Part shown: positions 27,600 through 36,256 of the stretch, piece after piece | Layout: each line of letters begins with the position of its first letter | Numbering within the stretch: the stretch's first letter is position 1 | NCBI GenBank assembly: GCA_002838185.1 | Contig: CP017948.1 | Location: 744,001-808,000, forward strand | Direction: 5' to 3' | DNA from: Tenericutes bacterium MO-XQ | GTDB taxonomy: Bacteria; Bacillota_I; Bacilli_A; Acholeplasmatales; Acholeplasmataceae | DNA length: 64,000 nucleotides | Program-made: the position numbers and the translations under genes | The notes under the pieces: model-generated | What the model was told of the DNA's origin: nothing | What the model saw: only the letters and a program-made list of their open reading frames with translations | The model's database searches: none

Positions 27600-29026
27600 G
27601 TATGTTTACTTATGATTTGATATAAGTCTTTGGCTTTAAATGGTTTATATAAAATATCTGTCATACCTACACTATAACATTCATTTTTATGATCATCATA
27701 TGAGTTTGCTGTCATGGCAATAATTGGTATATTATTGTCTTTTTCCCTTAAGAGTTTTGTTGCTTCAAAGCCATCCATTTTTGGCATGGATACATCCATT
27801 AAAATAACATCAAATGGGAAGTCTTTAAACTGGTTTAAAACCTCAATACCATTTTTTGCAACTTCAACTTTAAGCTCAATGTTTTCCAATAATTGTTTAG
27901 TAACTTTTAAACTTAAGACATTATCTTCTGCGACTAAAATACTTAAGCCACTACGTGGTTTATATTGCTCTTGAGCTACATTTATAATCACTTCATTTGA
28001 AAGCTTAATCGGACATGATATCGTAAATTTTGTACCAGATCCGTAGGTGCTTTCAATTTCAATATTACCGTTCATTAAGTTCAGAATTTTCTTTGATATG
28101 GATAACCCTAATCCTGTACCACCATATCGTTTTTGTATGTTTTGATTAGCTTGTGAAAAGGGCTTAAACATGCGATTTACTTCTTCATCAGTCATGCCAA
28201 TACCAGTATCTTCAATGGATATTTTAAGGATGTTTTCAGAAGTGATATCAGTCTCTATATAAAGGCCACCTTCATCCGTAAACTTGATTGCATTTGATAT
28301 CATATTTGTTAATACTTGTTTGAGTAAACTTTCGTCAGAAATGATGGTTGCTTCTTTATAATGAGATACTCTGAAATAGAGATTTTTCTGTTCTAAAGTT
28401 CCCTTAAACATATGATGTATATCATCAATAAGATCTTTGATGTATATAACATCATGACGTGGTTCATATGCTTTATGTTCTAATTTGGCTAAATTAAGAA
28501 TGTTGTTTGTAGAATTAATTGCTTGTTCTAATGAAAGAGATAAGTTTTTAAGTAAAGCGTTTTGAGATTGATCAAGATTGCTTTCTTTTAATAATTCAAT
28601 CGTGGATATCATAGTCTGAAGTGGTGTTTTAAGTTCATGACTCATTTCAAATAAAAAAGTTTCTTTCGATTTTAATGTACTTTCTAATTGCTCAATTTGA
28701 GTTTTAAGTTCATGCATTTCTTTTTCTGGTATAAAATATCCATATTGAAGATTTTGATTAAAAATGAGTTTAATGATTTTCTTTGATTTTAATGTATAAA
28801 TTGAGTCATCATTCATAGGCTTGTTGTTAATCAAGTTTGTGAATCGTTCTTGATCTTTATCTTGAAATAAACTTGAAAATTTATCCAATGTAATTTCTTG
28901 GTTTAAACTTAGAAAACGTGCTAATTTTTTTGATAACATCACATAGGATAGATTTATGATTTCAAATGACATTAAGTGATCATCAATCTTTTCGTTGGGT
29001 TTTGTCTTCTTTAAATTCAGTTTCAT
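27593..29026 (-). CDS. Hybrid sensor histidine kinase with receiver domain
   Basis: A 477-residue cytosolic protein: an N-terminal ~100-residue sensor-like part without membrane segments, a short coiled coil (ELKTQIEQLESTLKSKE), HisKA with the phospho-accepting His in MSHELKTPLQ (~residue 130), a HATPase domain (NMISNAIKFTDEGG, DTGIGM, GGTGLGLSISKKIL) and a C-terminal receiver (LVAEDN; phosphorylated Asp in ILMDVSMPKMDG ~410; Lys in YKPF). The start is taken at ATG 29026 because GGTGA is well spaced; a TTG at 29044 is in frame. No response-regulator output domain is attached, so the phosphoryl group must pass to another protein. Located next to the c-di-GMP genes. Confidence 0.88.
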   Translation of the reverse strand: MKLNLKKTKPNEKIDDHLMSFEIINLSYVMLSKKLARFLSLNQEITLDKFSSLFQDKDQERFTNLINNKPMNDDSIYTLKSKKIIKLIFNQNLQYGYFIPEKEMHELKTQIEQLESTLKSKETFLFEMSHELKTPLQTMISTIELLKESNLDQSQNALLKNLSLSLEQAINSTNNILNLAKLEHKAYEPRHDVIYIKDLIDDIHHMFKGTLEQKNLYFRVSHYKEATIISDESLLKQVLTNMISNAIKFTDEGGLYIETDITSENILKISIEDTGIGMTDEEVNRMFKPFSQANQNIQKRYGGTGLGLSISKKILNLMNGNIEIESTYGSGTKFTISCPIKLSNEVIINVAQEQYKPRSGLSILVAEDNVLSLKVTKQLLENIELKVEVAKNGIEVLNQFKDFPFDVILMDVSMPKMDGFEATKLLREKDNNIPIIAMTANSYDDHKNECYSVGMTDILYKPFKAKDLYQIISKHTK

Positions 29027-29221
29027 AGATTCACCATCTTTCAAATATATTATAACATTTAAACATGCTTTATTTTGACTAGATTTTTAATCTTTCAAAT
29101 AAAATGTTTTCCTAAATTTATGCTTTTAATGGTAAACTAATGATAAACATCACACAAATAGATGTTTTTTAAAAACATTTTATGAGATATAATAGACATA
29201 TATGACATTTGAGGTATAAAC

Positions 29222-31825
29222 ATGAAGCGTTATACGATTAAATTAGGCATAGCATTTATCTTATCATATATACTACTCATGGTGGTAGTTGTTTTTGCTT
29301 ATACTCAAATATCAGAAAACTTCATGATGAATCAAGCAAAATCTTACTTAGTTAAATCAGGAGAAACTGTAACAAAAACAATTGAGATGCAGTTGATCTA
29401 TGACTATGATAAATTTGAAGAAAAAATAGAAATGTATGAGACATTAGGTGTTGATCCTGTAGAAAGCTTAAAAACTGAGACTGTACCATTAGAAGTTTTA
29501 GATCGTGCTTATACATACTATGGTGCAATTGATGTTGATCAGAGAAGTTTAATCATTGATGGGAACACTTATAATTTTGTAGATAGTTATCAAGCACAAG
29601 ACTTTGATCAAAAAGTTGCTTTTTATAGTTTTAATCGTGCATTTGGAACATCATCACTACCTACTATGTATGGTGTCTTTAAAGTTAATCAATATGTTGC
29701 ATTTTTCGAACTAGAACCTTACATCAATCATTTCATGACGACAGAGGCTATCGAAAATGAATTTGTATTGATGGGTGATGAAAATACAATTTATTTAACC
29801 TCTCATTTTGGTGGAACAGAAGAACTATTTTATAATTATTTAAGAGATTCAGGCTATTCAGAAGATTTCATAGATAGTGTCAAAGATGTGGTTGTAAACC
29901 ATGAAGCAGATATATTTAATTTAAATTTTCTAGGGACTGAATCACTATTAGCTTTCGTACCTATAGAATTTAGTTTATCAACGAGAGTTTTTTACTTAGT
30001 TCAAATTTATGAAGAAACGCTAGTTATTGATTCTTTAAGTTATCTATCACAAACGTTATGGGCATTATTTGCTGTTATATTTGTTTTATTTTCAGTGACA
30101 CTAATCGTTTTATATAAAATACTAGAACAAAAAATTCATGATATAGAAAACGCAAGACTATCACTATATTATACAAAACCATTTATCATTAAAGTTAGAA
30201 AAAATGGAAGAATTAAATCATTTAATAAAGCGCTTAAAAATTTACTAGGTAAGACCGATAGATTTAAATATCTTATGGATTTTAACATTAAAGATGTCCC
30301 AGAAGAAACGACCGTTGAAGAAATGCTACAAAGACAAAAATCTTTTACAGTTGTTTTAGAAATAGCTGATGATGTTAAATATTTCCACTTTGTTACAACG
30401 CGTTCATCAGGAGGATTTATCTTAGTTGGTGATGATATTTCACATATAGAAGGTCGATTTGATGAATATCAAAAACTTGCATTATATAATCCTATTACCA
30501 ATCTACCAAATCAAAATGTAGTATTAGCAGATTTAGCAGAAATCTTTAAAGATGAAGAGAAACTAGCACAATATAACGTTCTAGCAATGTTTGATATTGT
30601 ATCGTTTTCTAAAATTAATCTTGTCTTAGGTGAAGAAAGTGGGGATCGCTTCTTAAAGCTTATGGCTGAACTTGCCAATGAATCATTAGAAGGATATCCT
30701 GCAAAACTATATAATATTAAACAAGACCAATTCGCTGTATTATTTAGAGGTATCGATAGCTTTAATTGGATTAAATCTTGGGTTGAGTTATTTTTACAGA
30801 AATTAGATAAACCAATAACTATGGATCGTAACTTTCTAAATGTTGATGTTAAGATTGGTATATTTAACATAGAATCTCAACGATATGAGATCCTAACTCC
30901 TGAAATATCATTAGAAAATGCTAAGTTGGCATTAAATCATGCAAAAGAAAGCACTGTCAATCCTTCGTTTACTTATGATGTATCCTTATCATTAGTTGCT
31001 TCAAGAGAGCAAAGAATGGAAATTGATTTAGCAAATGCGATCACAAATCAAGAATTCCAAATGGCTCTACAAGCTCAATATAGTAATGATTTGGAAAGAA
31101 TTGTGGGATTTGAAGCACTGATTCGTTGGACAAATCCAAAATATTCAAGTGAATCACCACTTAAATTCATTCAAATGGCTGAAAAAAACAACATGATTGT
31201 AGATATTGGTAGAATTGCACTTCATGAAACATTTATGATAGCTAAAGAGCTTGAGCCTTATAATGTACATATTTCACTAAATATTTCTCCAGTTCAAATG
31301 TTACAAGCTGGTTTCGTAAATGAAGTTATGACTGTTTTTGATCAATATGATCTTAAAAAAGGTAGTATCAGTTTAGAAATTACCGAAACATTTTTGATAG
31401 ATTCATTTGAACTTGTTATCAATAAACTAAACATCCTTAAACGTCATGGATTTAATATCCATCTGGATGATTTTGGGACAGGGTATTCATCTTTACAATA
31501 TTTAAGAGACCTACCAGTCAATACGATTAAGATTGATAAAGCTTTCATTGATGATATTGAACGAGATGTCCATAGTAAAGCAATTGTTACGATGATTTCA
31601 AGCTTAGCAAAAAATATTAATTTAGATGTTATCGCAGAAGGTATTGAAACAGAAAAACAAAATCAACTTGTATATAAAGCTGGTTGTAATGTTATTCAAG
31701 GATACATTATTTCTCCACCAGTACCTAAAGAAAAAGCAATTGAACTGATTAAGGCGTATAATATTGATAAGACCAAAACTCTTCAAATACCGAAGACAAT
31801 GCGGTCTAAGGAGGCTAAACGATGA
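29222..31825 (+). CDS. Membrane GGDEF-EAL protein, likely c-di-GMP phosphodiesterase
   Basis: An 867-residue protein: TM at ~7-27, an extracytoplasmic sensor of ~250 residues, TM at ~278-300, a PAS-like region (~315-405), GGDEF-like domain (~415-580) and EAL domain (~600-850). The GGDEF site is degenerate (NIKQDQFAVLF), so no cyclase activity is expected. The EAL domain keeps the catalytic set: FEALIRW, NISPVQM, LEITET, HLDDFGTGYSSL, IKIDKAFI, VIAEGIE and IQGYIIS. It should hydrolyse c-di-GMP under control of an external signal. Overlaps the next GGDEF-EAL gene by four bases, and the pair ends 230 bp before fibre cluster A. Confidence 0.87.
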   Translation: MKRYTIKLGIAFILSYILLMVVVVFAYTQISENFMMNQAKSYLVKSGETVTKTIEMQLIYDYDKFEEKIEMYETLGVDPVESLKTETVPLEVLDRAYTYYGAIDVDQRSLIIDGNTYNFVDSYQAQDFDQKVAFYSFNRAFGTSSLPTMYGVFKVNQYVAFFELEPYINHFMTTEAIENEFVLMGDENTIYLTSHFGGTEELFYNYLRDSGYSEDFIDSVKDVVVNHEADIFNLNFLGTESLLAFVPIEFSLSTRVFYLVQIYEETLVIDSLSYLSQTLWALFAVIFVLFSVTLIVLYKILEQKIHDIENARLSLYYTKPFIIKVRKNGRIKSFNKALKNLLGKTDRFKYLMDFNIKDVPEETTVEEMLQRQKSFTVVLEIADDVKYFHFVTTRSSGGFILVGDDISHIEGRFDEYQKLALYNPITNLPNQNVVLADLAEIFKDEEKLAQYNVLAMFDIVSFSKINLVLGEESGDRFLKLMAELANESLEGYPAKLYNIKQDQFAVLFRGIDSFNWIKSWVELFLQKLDKPITMDRNFLNVDVKIGIFNIESQRYEILTPEISLENAKLALNHAKESTVNPSFTYDVSLSLVASREQRMEIDLANAITNQEFQMALQAQYSNDLERIVGFEALIRWTNPKYSSESPLKFIQMAEKNNMIVDIGRIALHETFMIAKELEPYNVHISLNISPVQMLQAGFVNEVMTVFDQYDLKKGSISLEITETFLIDSFELVINKLNILKRHGFNIHLDDFGTGYSSLQYLRDLPVNTIKIDKAFIDDIERDVHSKAIVTMISSLAKNINLDVIAEGIETEKQNQLVYKAGCNVIQGYIISPPVPKEKAIELIKAYNIDKTKTLQIPKTMRSKEAKR

Positions 31826-33255
31826 ATTTATTTAGAATATATGAAGCTAGTCAAGGAATGACAATTGTTTTATTTATAATTGTTTTAGTAGTCTTATTAG
31901 GCATGATATTCTTCCTTGCTCAATCATTTTTTAAAGAAAGAAAAAAGATACTTGAAGAAAAAGCTTTAACCATTGAAGGTGTATTGACTAGATCTGAAAT
32001 ACATTCTGTGATATCATCTTATATTGCTAGATCAAATGATCAACTACAATTCAGTTTGGTATATATTGATTTAGATAAATTCACAGATTTTGTGAATGCA
32101 TTTGGTAAAAAAGAAAGTGAAAAAATTATAGAAAGAATTATTAAAAATGTTGAATATGTTCTTCCTAAAGGTGTAAAAATTTCACGGATGCAAAACGATG
32201 AGTTCTTAATCTTCTTATCTATGGAGTTTGATAGAACAGAAGTTGTTGATTTAGCCAATAAAGTTAAGAACGCTATCGGTAAACAAATTAAGTTGTTTGG
32301 GGACACTCAAATTAACGCAACAGCTTCGATTGCAATCGCATTTTATCCCGTACACGGAAGTACACTTAAAGATTTGCTAAACTCACTACAAATTGCGACA
32401 TACATCATTAAAAAGAATGGTGGAGACAATATTAGAGTTTACAGTGAAGAGATGAGTGATCAAGGTGGGGAACACGTTGAGTACTATTATCAAATTAAGC
32501 ACGCGATTCAACACAAAGAATTCCAACTATTTTATCATCCAATGATTGATGTGAAAAATAACGACATTTATGGTGTAGAAGCATTAATTAGATGGAATCA
32601 CCCAGAGCATGGGTTGTTATCTCCATTTAAGTTTTTAGGTATTATGGAACAATCAGGAGATATTCATTGGATTGGTTTATGGGGATTAGAATCACTGGTT
32701 AAAACTTACCAAGAATTGAAACAAGTTTTCCCTAAAAAAGATATTAGGTTTTCAATGAACTTAAGTCCTAAACAACTTATGAATCAATCATTACCTGAAG
32801 ATTTCCAAAAAATTCTAAAAAAATACCGGATGAATGCAGAACACATCATCTTAGAAATTATCGAATTTGCTGTATTTGAAAGACAAGAAACTATATTCAA
32901 TAATATAAAACACCTTAAAGAGATGGGGTTTAATATCGCGATTGATGGTTTTGGTTTAGATTATGCAACATTATCTAAAGCTGAAAAGATGGATATTGAC
33001 ATTATTAAATTAGATAATGAGTTCTTAAAAGAATCAGAAGCTTATATGAAAGCTAAGTTCGCAACCTTACTTGTAGATTTCGCTCATAAAAATGAATATA
33101 AAGTAATTAGTGAAATGATTGAAACAAAAGAAATGATGGATGAATCAAAAAATTATAATATATCTATTATGCAAGGTTATTATTTTACAAAACCTCTATC
33201 CGCAGAAGCATTAAGAGGTTATATTGGTACAGAAGCTTGGAAGCATTTGTTATAA
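31822..33255 (+). CDS. Degenerate GGDEF-EAL protein, likely c-di-GMP receptor
   Basis: A 477-residue protein with one N-terminal TM (~12-34), a GGDEF-like domain (~50-215; site reads RMQNDEFLIFL) and an EAL-like domain (~225-470). EALIRWNHPEHG is kept, but the second catalytic region reads AIDGFGLDYATL (one Asp of the D-D-F-G motif lost) and AEGIE has become SEMIE, so hydrolysis is doubtful. Such double-degenerate proteins usually bind c-di-GMP and relay it to a partner, like LapD. Translationally coupled to the active-looking GGDEF-EAL gene upstream. A terminator follows, then cluster A. Confidence 0.85.
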   Translation: MNLFRIYEASQGMTIVLFIIVLVVLLGMIFFLAQSFFKERKKILEEKALTIEGVLTRSEIHSVISSYIARSNDQLQFSLVYIDLDKFTDFVNAFGKKESEKIIERIIKNVEYVLPKGVKISRMQNDEFLIFLSMEFDRTEVVDLANKVKNAIGKQIKLFGDTQINATASIAIAFYPVHGSTLKDLLNSLQIATYIIKKNGGDNIRVYSEEMSDQGGEHVEYYYQIKHAIQHKEFQLFYHPMIDVKNNDIYGVEALIRWNHPEHGLLSPFKFLGIMEQSGDIHWIGLWGLESLVKTYQELKQVFPKKDIRFSMNLSPKQLMNQSLPEDFQKILKKYRMNAEHIILEIIEFAVFERQETIFNNIKHLKEMGFNIAIDGFGLDYATLSKAEKMDIDIIKLDNEFLKESEAYMKAKFATLLVDFAHKNEYKVISEMIETKEMMDESKNYNISIMQGYYFTKPLSAEALRGYIGTEAWKHLL

Positions 33256-33293
33256 AACACACACATTAAATCCATAGAATTAAAATAATGAAA

Positions 33294-33328
33294 AGAAGAT
33301 TGTACAAAATGCAGTCTTCTTTTTTTTG
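33294..33328 (+). terminator. Intrinsic terminator
   Basis: Nine-bp stem AGAAGATTG / CAGTCTTCT (one G-T pair), nine-base loop, run of seven T; it separates the GGDEF-EAL pair from cluster A. Confidence 0.85.
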
Positions 33329-33401
33329 GCTTTATTACAAAGTTATTACAATCACCTTAAAAAAAAGTGAAAAGATTATGAAATATTTTTACCTGTGCTT
33401 T

Positions 33402-33429
33402 ATTAAGAAAAAAGTAATGATTTCTTAAA
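33402..33429 (+). repeat. Inverted repeat in the leader of cluster A
   Basis: TTAAGAAA and TTTCTTAA, eight-bp arms separated by about ten bases, about 60 bases before the first gene of cluster A. Not followed by a T-run, so more likely an operator or leader hairpin than a terminator. No GEMM-type sequence is present here, unlike in front of cluster B. Confidence 0.45.
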
Positions 33430-33481
33430 TTGTAGTTAAGAGGTGAAGTGATAGAATGTATCCGTGAAATGAGGTGGGATT

Positions 33482-34195
33482 TTGAGCTATAAAAAAATAC
33501 TTAAAGCTGAAAAAGCATTAAAAACAAATAAGATTTTTAGAATAGGAATCATTTTGTCAGGACTTTTTTCATTAGCTTTTGGTGTCGTAACATTTTACGG
33601 TCAAGATTCTGGTAATTTCATGATGAGTATTGATAGGGATACTTATACAAGAGGAATTATTTTATCATCTACTGAAGATTTTGAGTATCCACAACCAAGA
33701 TTACTAACAGATCCTGTTGATCAAGCTAGAGATTTAACATATAGGTGGTTAAAAATAAATGAGATTGTAGAAACTGACGGTAATTATAGTGATCCAGACT
33801 TCGATTATGTTGCATATACTTTCTATATAAAAAACAATGGTAATGAAACAATCAATATTGCATATCATATTAAAATAACTGAAGTTTCAAGAAATATGGA
33901 TGAAGCAATTAGAGTTTTAATTATCGAAGATGGAAATGAAAGCATGTATCAAAAAGAAGATCAAAAAGATGCTTATGATCAATATCCAGTATATCCTCAT
34001 ACACTTCCACAAGCGACATTGTTTTTATCAGAAGATGTTATCGCAAGAGAACTAATTACTAATTTCAAACCTAATGATATAAAAAAATTTAGTGTTGTTG
34101 TTTGGATAGAAGGATATGATCCTGATACTACTGATGATATATTAGGTGGGAATATCAAAATGGAAATGATTTTCTCAATAGAAAATAGATCATGA
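33482..34195 (+). CDS. Cluster A protein 1: exported TasA/camelysin-like protein
   Basis: A 237-residue protein with a basic N-terminus, one hydrophobic segment (~residues 20-38, IGIILSGLFSLAFGVVTF) and an exported beta-rich domain. After the segment comes YGQDSGNFMMSIDRDTYTRG, recalling the short post-leader stretch of TasA/camelysin proteins, and the C-terminus has WIEGYDPDT, a signature also seen in proteins 2 and 3. Paralogue of the gene at 48039 (shared TFYGQ, GNF, RGIILSS, YDPDT). TTG start supported by GAGGTGGG; overlaps the next gene by four bases. Probably a minor fibre component or initiator; not a named family to me. Confidence 0.7.
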   Translation: MSYKKILKAEKALKTNKIFRIGIILSGLFSLAFGVVTFYGQDSGNFMMSIDRDTYTRGIILSSTEDFEYPQPRLLTDPVDQARDLTYRWLKINEIVETDGNYSDPDFDYVAYTFYIKNNGNETINIAYHIKITEVSRNMDEAIRVLIIEDGNESMYQKEDQKDAYDQYPVYPHTLPQATLFLSEDVIARELITNFKPNDIKKFSVVVWIEGYDPDTTDDILGGNIKMEMIFSIENRS

Positions 34196-35139
34196 AAAAA
34201 ATATATATATCATTTTTAACACTTATATTGTTGACAGTAATTTTTGGAACAGTCACATATGCTTGGATTACAATTGCGACTGTTAATAATATCGAAGGCA
34301 TGTATTTAACAGCATCGACAGGTGATGAACTGCAAATATCAACAGATGGTTATCATTTTAGTACATCACTTGGTGAAGAAGAGCTTCTTGATATATTTGA
34401 AGATCAATCATTAAAAGATGTTACAACCGTTGATGGCATTCATTTTTATAGAGGTGGATTAAATCCAATAAGTGAAGCTACACCTAATAAAGATTTTCTT
34501 TCATTCGAATTATGGTTTAGAACAACAACGAAAGAAAGATATGTCTATTTGGTAAATGATGTATCTGATTTGATGAGTTACGACATAACAATGCAGGGAA
34601 CATATTTTATTTCAAAAGGTGTTGAATGGACATCAAACGTTGATTTTCTATATGATGATGAGGATATCGTTAGAACAGGTGAAACAAGAACATATTATGC
34701 GAAAGACAGTATGAGAATAGGATTTCAAGAAGTCATTGATGGTCCATATGATCAAAGAAACGAAGATGACTTAAAAACAATCATTTACGATCCATCAGGT
34801 AATCAAAACAGAGGTTATGGAAAAGCGATTGGTGCATACAATTACTTCTTAACCACACAAATGACTCAGATTACACTACCTCAAGAAAAACCATACACGA
34901 TATACGAACTGACTCAAATTGCTGAGGATAACCCTTATCAAGCTTTAGACAATCAAAGTTTGATAACAGAATTACAACCCACAGGATTTTATGATCAAGA
35001 CGGTAATGAAATTTATCAGTCCAAAGTAATCATAAATATCTGGATTGAAGGATGGGATGCAGATGCATTTAATGCAGTACTTAAAGATTATATAAAAATC
35101 CAACTTCAATTCAAAAACCTTAAAATAGCTATGGTTTAA
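34192..35139 (+). CDS. Cluster A protein 2: SipW-type signal peptide protein
   Basis: A 315-residue protein with a short basic N-terminus, a ~17-residue hydrophobic core and the cleavage-region motif TVTYAWIT (~residues 19-26), the hallmark of SipW-dependent signal sequences. The mature part is acidic and Tyr-rich, with TGDELQISTDG (~43) and the C-terminal signature IWIEGWDADAFNAV (~283-296) followed by a strand IKIQLQFK. Paralogue of the gene at 48763 (same DELQIS and IWIEGWDADAF motifs). Likely a structural subunit or adaptor of the surface fibre. Confidence 0.75.
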   Translation: MKKIYISFLTLILLTVIFGTVTYAWITIATVNNIEGMYLTASTGDELQISTDGYHFSTSLGEEELLDIFEDQSLKDVTTVDGIHFYRGGLNPISEATPNKDFLSFELWFRTTTKERYVYLVNDVSDLMSYDITMQGTYFISKGVEWTSNVDFLYDDEDIVRTGETRTYYAKDSMRIGFQEVIDGPYDQRNEDDLKTIIYDPSGNQNRGYGKAIGAYNYFLTTQMTQITLPQEKPYTIYELTQIAEDNPYQALDNQSLITELQPTGFYDQDGNEIYQSKVIINIWIEGWDADAFNAVLKDYIKIQLQFKNLKIAMV

Positions 35140-35157
35140 ACATAAACAATATGTTTA
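35137..35157 (+). promoter_or_regulatory. Hairpin and A-rich leader before the main subunit gene (A)
   Basis: Seven-bp stem TAAACAT / ATGTTTA followed by ~30 A-rich bases and AAAGGAGAA before the ATG at 35196. The equivalent gene in cluster B has the same arrangement with unrelated sequence, so a common role in translation or transcript processing is likely. Confidence 0.45.
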
Positions 35158-35195
35158 CATAAAAAAATAAATTAAAAAAATAAAGGAGAATAGAA

Positions 35196-36194
35196 ATGAG
35201 AAAAATTTCTAGAAGATTATTATTATCATCACTTACTGTTTTATTAACAGTGATTGCACTCGGAACAACAACTTTTGCATGGTTTACTATAACCAATACA
35301 GCTAGAATTAGTTCATTTGAAACACAAATTGCAGCAGAAGAAGGGATTGAAATTGCTATCGGTATTATCAATCCAGGTTTAGCTGATGGGGATGAAACTA
35401 AATTTGAAGTTAATTCACCAGCAAATCTTAACTGGGTAACTACACTTACAGCTGCTGATGTTGAAGAATATATTCAAACACACATTGAGTCAGGATTTAG
35501 ATTTGAACATTTAACTTCAAGCGATGGTAGAACATTTAATACATTTACATCAGATGCAGTAGGCGGAACAGTATTAAATGGTTATGTTAAGTTACCAATC
35601 CATTTTAGATCAGGTGACGTATATACAATAAATTGGACTGCTGTTTCATTAAGCGGTGGTACACCACTCCCTACTTGGGTTTCTGATGTAGATTCATTTA
35701 CAAACGTTAACGGCAATACTGTTAATCGTGGTGACACAATTACTGTAGATCCTTCAAATGCAATGAGAATTAGTTTTGATGATGGTTCAAATGTAGTTGC
35801 TTACGAAAAACCTTTTGCCGGTAGTAATTTAGTATTAGGCACTGGTGGAGACTTAAGTGCTGAAGTTGATCCAGATGGAACACCTGCTAATGGTGATGAG
35901 TATGTGCCTCAAAATGTTGGTGCACACAGTTACTACTTTGCAAAAACTAATTTATATCCTGATGGCATCACAACAGTAAACACGATTGCTACAACAACTG
36001 ATTTAACTGAATCAAGCGTTGATGGAACAACTGTTTTAACATTAGCTTCTGGCCAACAAGCAACAGCTGGTATGGAATATTACGCTCAAGGCGATATCTA
36101 TATTTGGATTGAAGGTTGGGACCCTAATGCATTTAACGCAATTCTAGATGAATATGTATTCATTTCATTCACATTTAAAGGCGTAGACGCTTAA
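35196..36194 (+). CDS. Cluster A protein 3: probable major fibre subunit (SipW-type)
   Basis: A 332-residue protein with an N-terminal RKISRR, hydrophobic core and the perfect SipW-type motif TTTFAWFTITNT (~residues 24-35). The mature part is acidic, rich in Thr/Ala/Gly/Asp and contains almost no Cys, as in repetitive surface subunits; C-terminal signature IWIEGWDPNAFNAIL (~305-319). It is set off from its neighbours by a 56-base A-rich leader with a strong AAAGGAG site and by a strong hairpin downstream, suggesting it is made in excess. Paralogue at 49800. A TasA-like filament role is inferred from signal type and the adjacent peptidase. Confidence 0.77.
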   Translation: MRKISRRLLLSSLTVLLTVIALGTTTFAWFTITNTARISSFETQIAAEEGIEIAIGIINPGLADGDETKFEVNSPANLNWVTTLTAADVEEYIQTHIESGFRFEHLTSSDGRTFNTFTSDAVGGTVLNGYVKLPIHFRSGDVYTINWTAVSLSGGTPLPTWVSDVDSFTNVNGNTVNRGDTITVDPSNAMRISFDDGSNVVAYEKPFAGSNLVLGTGGDLSAEVDPDGTPANGDEYVPQNVGAHSYYFAKTNLYPDGITTVNTIATTTDLTESSVDGTTVLTLASGQQATAGMEYYAQGDIYIWIEGWDPNAFNAILDEYVFISFTFKGVDA

Positions 36195-36208
36195 TAATTT
36201 CTATATGA

Positions 36209-36250
36209 GGATAGGTGAGGAGACTCATCTATCCCTCCTTATTTGGAGGG
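36209..36250 (+). promoter_or_regulatory. Hairpin after the main subunit gene, with a second hairpin covering the sipW ribosome site
   Basis: GATAGGTGAG / CTCATCTATC (36210-36233) forms a ten-bp stem with a GAGA tetraloop. Overlapping it, CCCTCC (36233-36238) can pair with GGAGGG (36245-36250), which is the ribosome site of the signal peptidase gene. Only a weak T-tract follows, so it is likelier to stabilise the upstream mRNA or throttle peptidase translation than to terminate fully. Confidence 0.6.
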
Positions 36251-36256
36251 AAGAAA

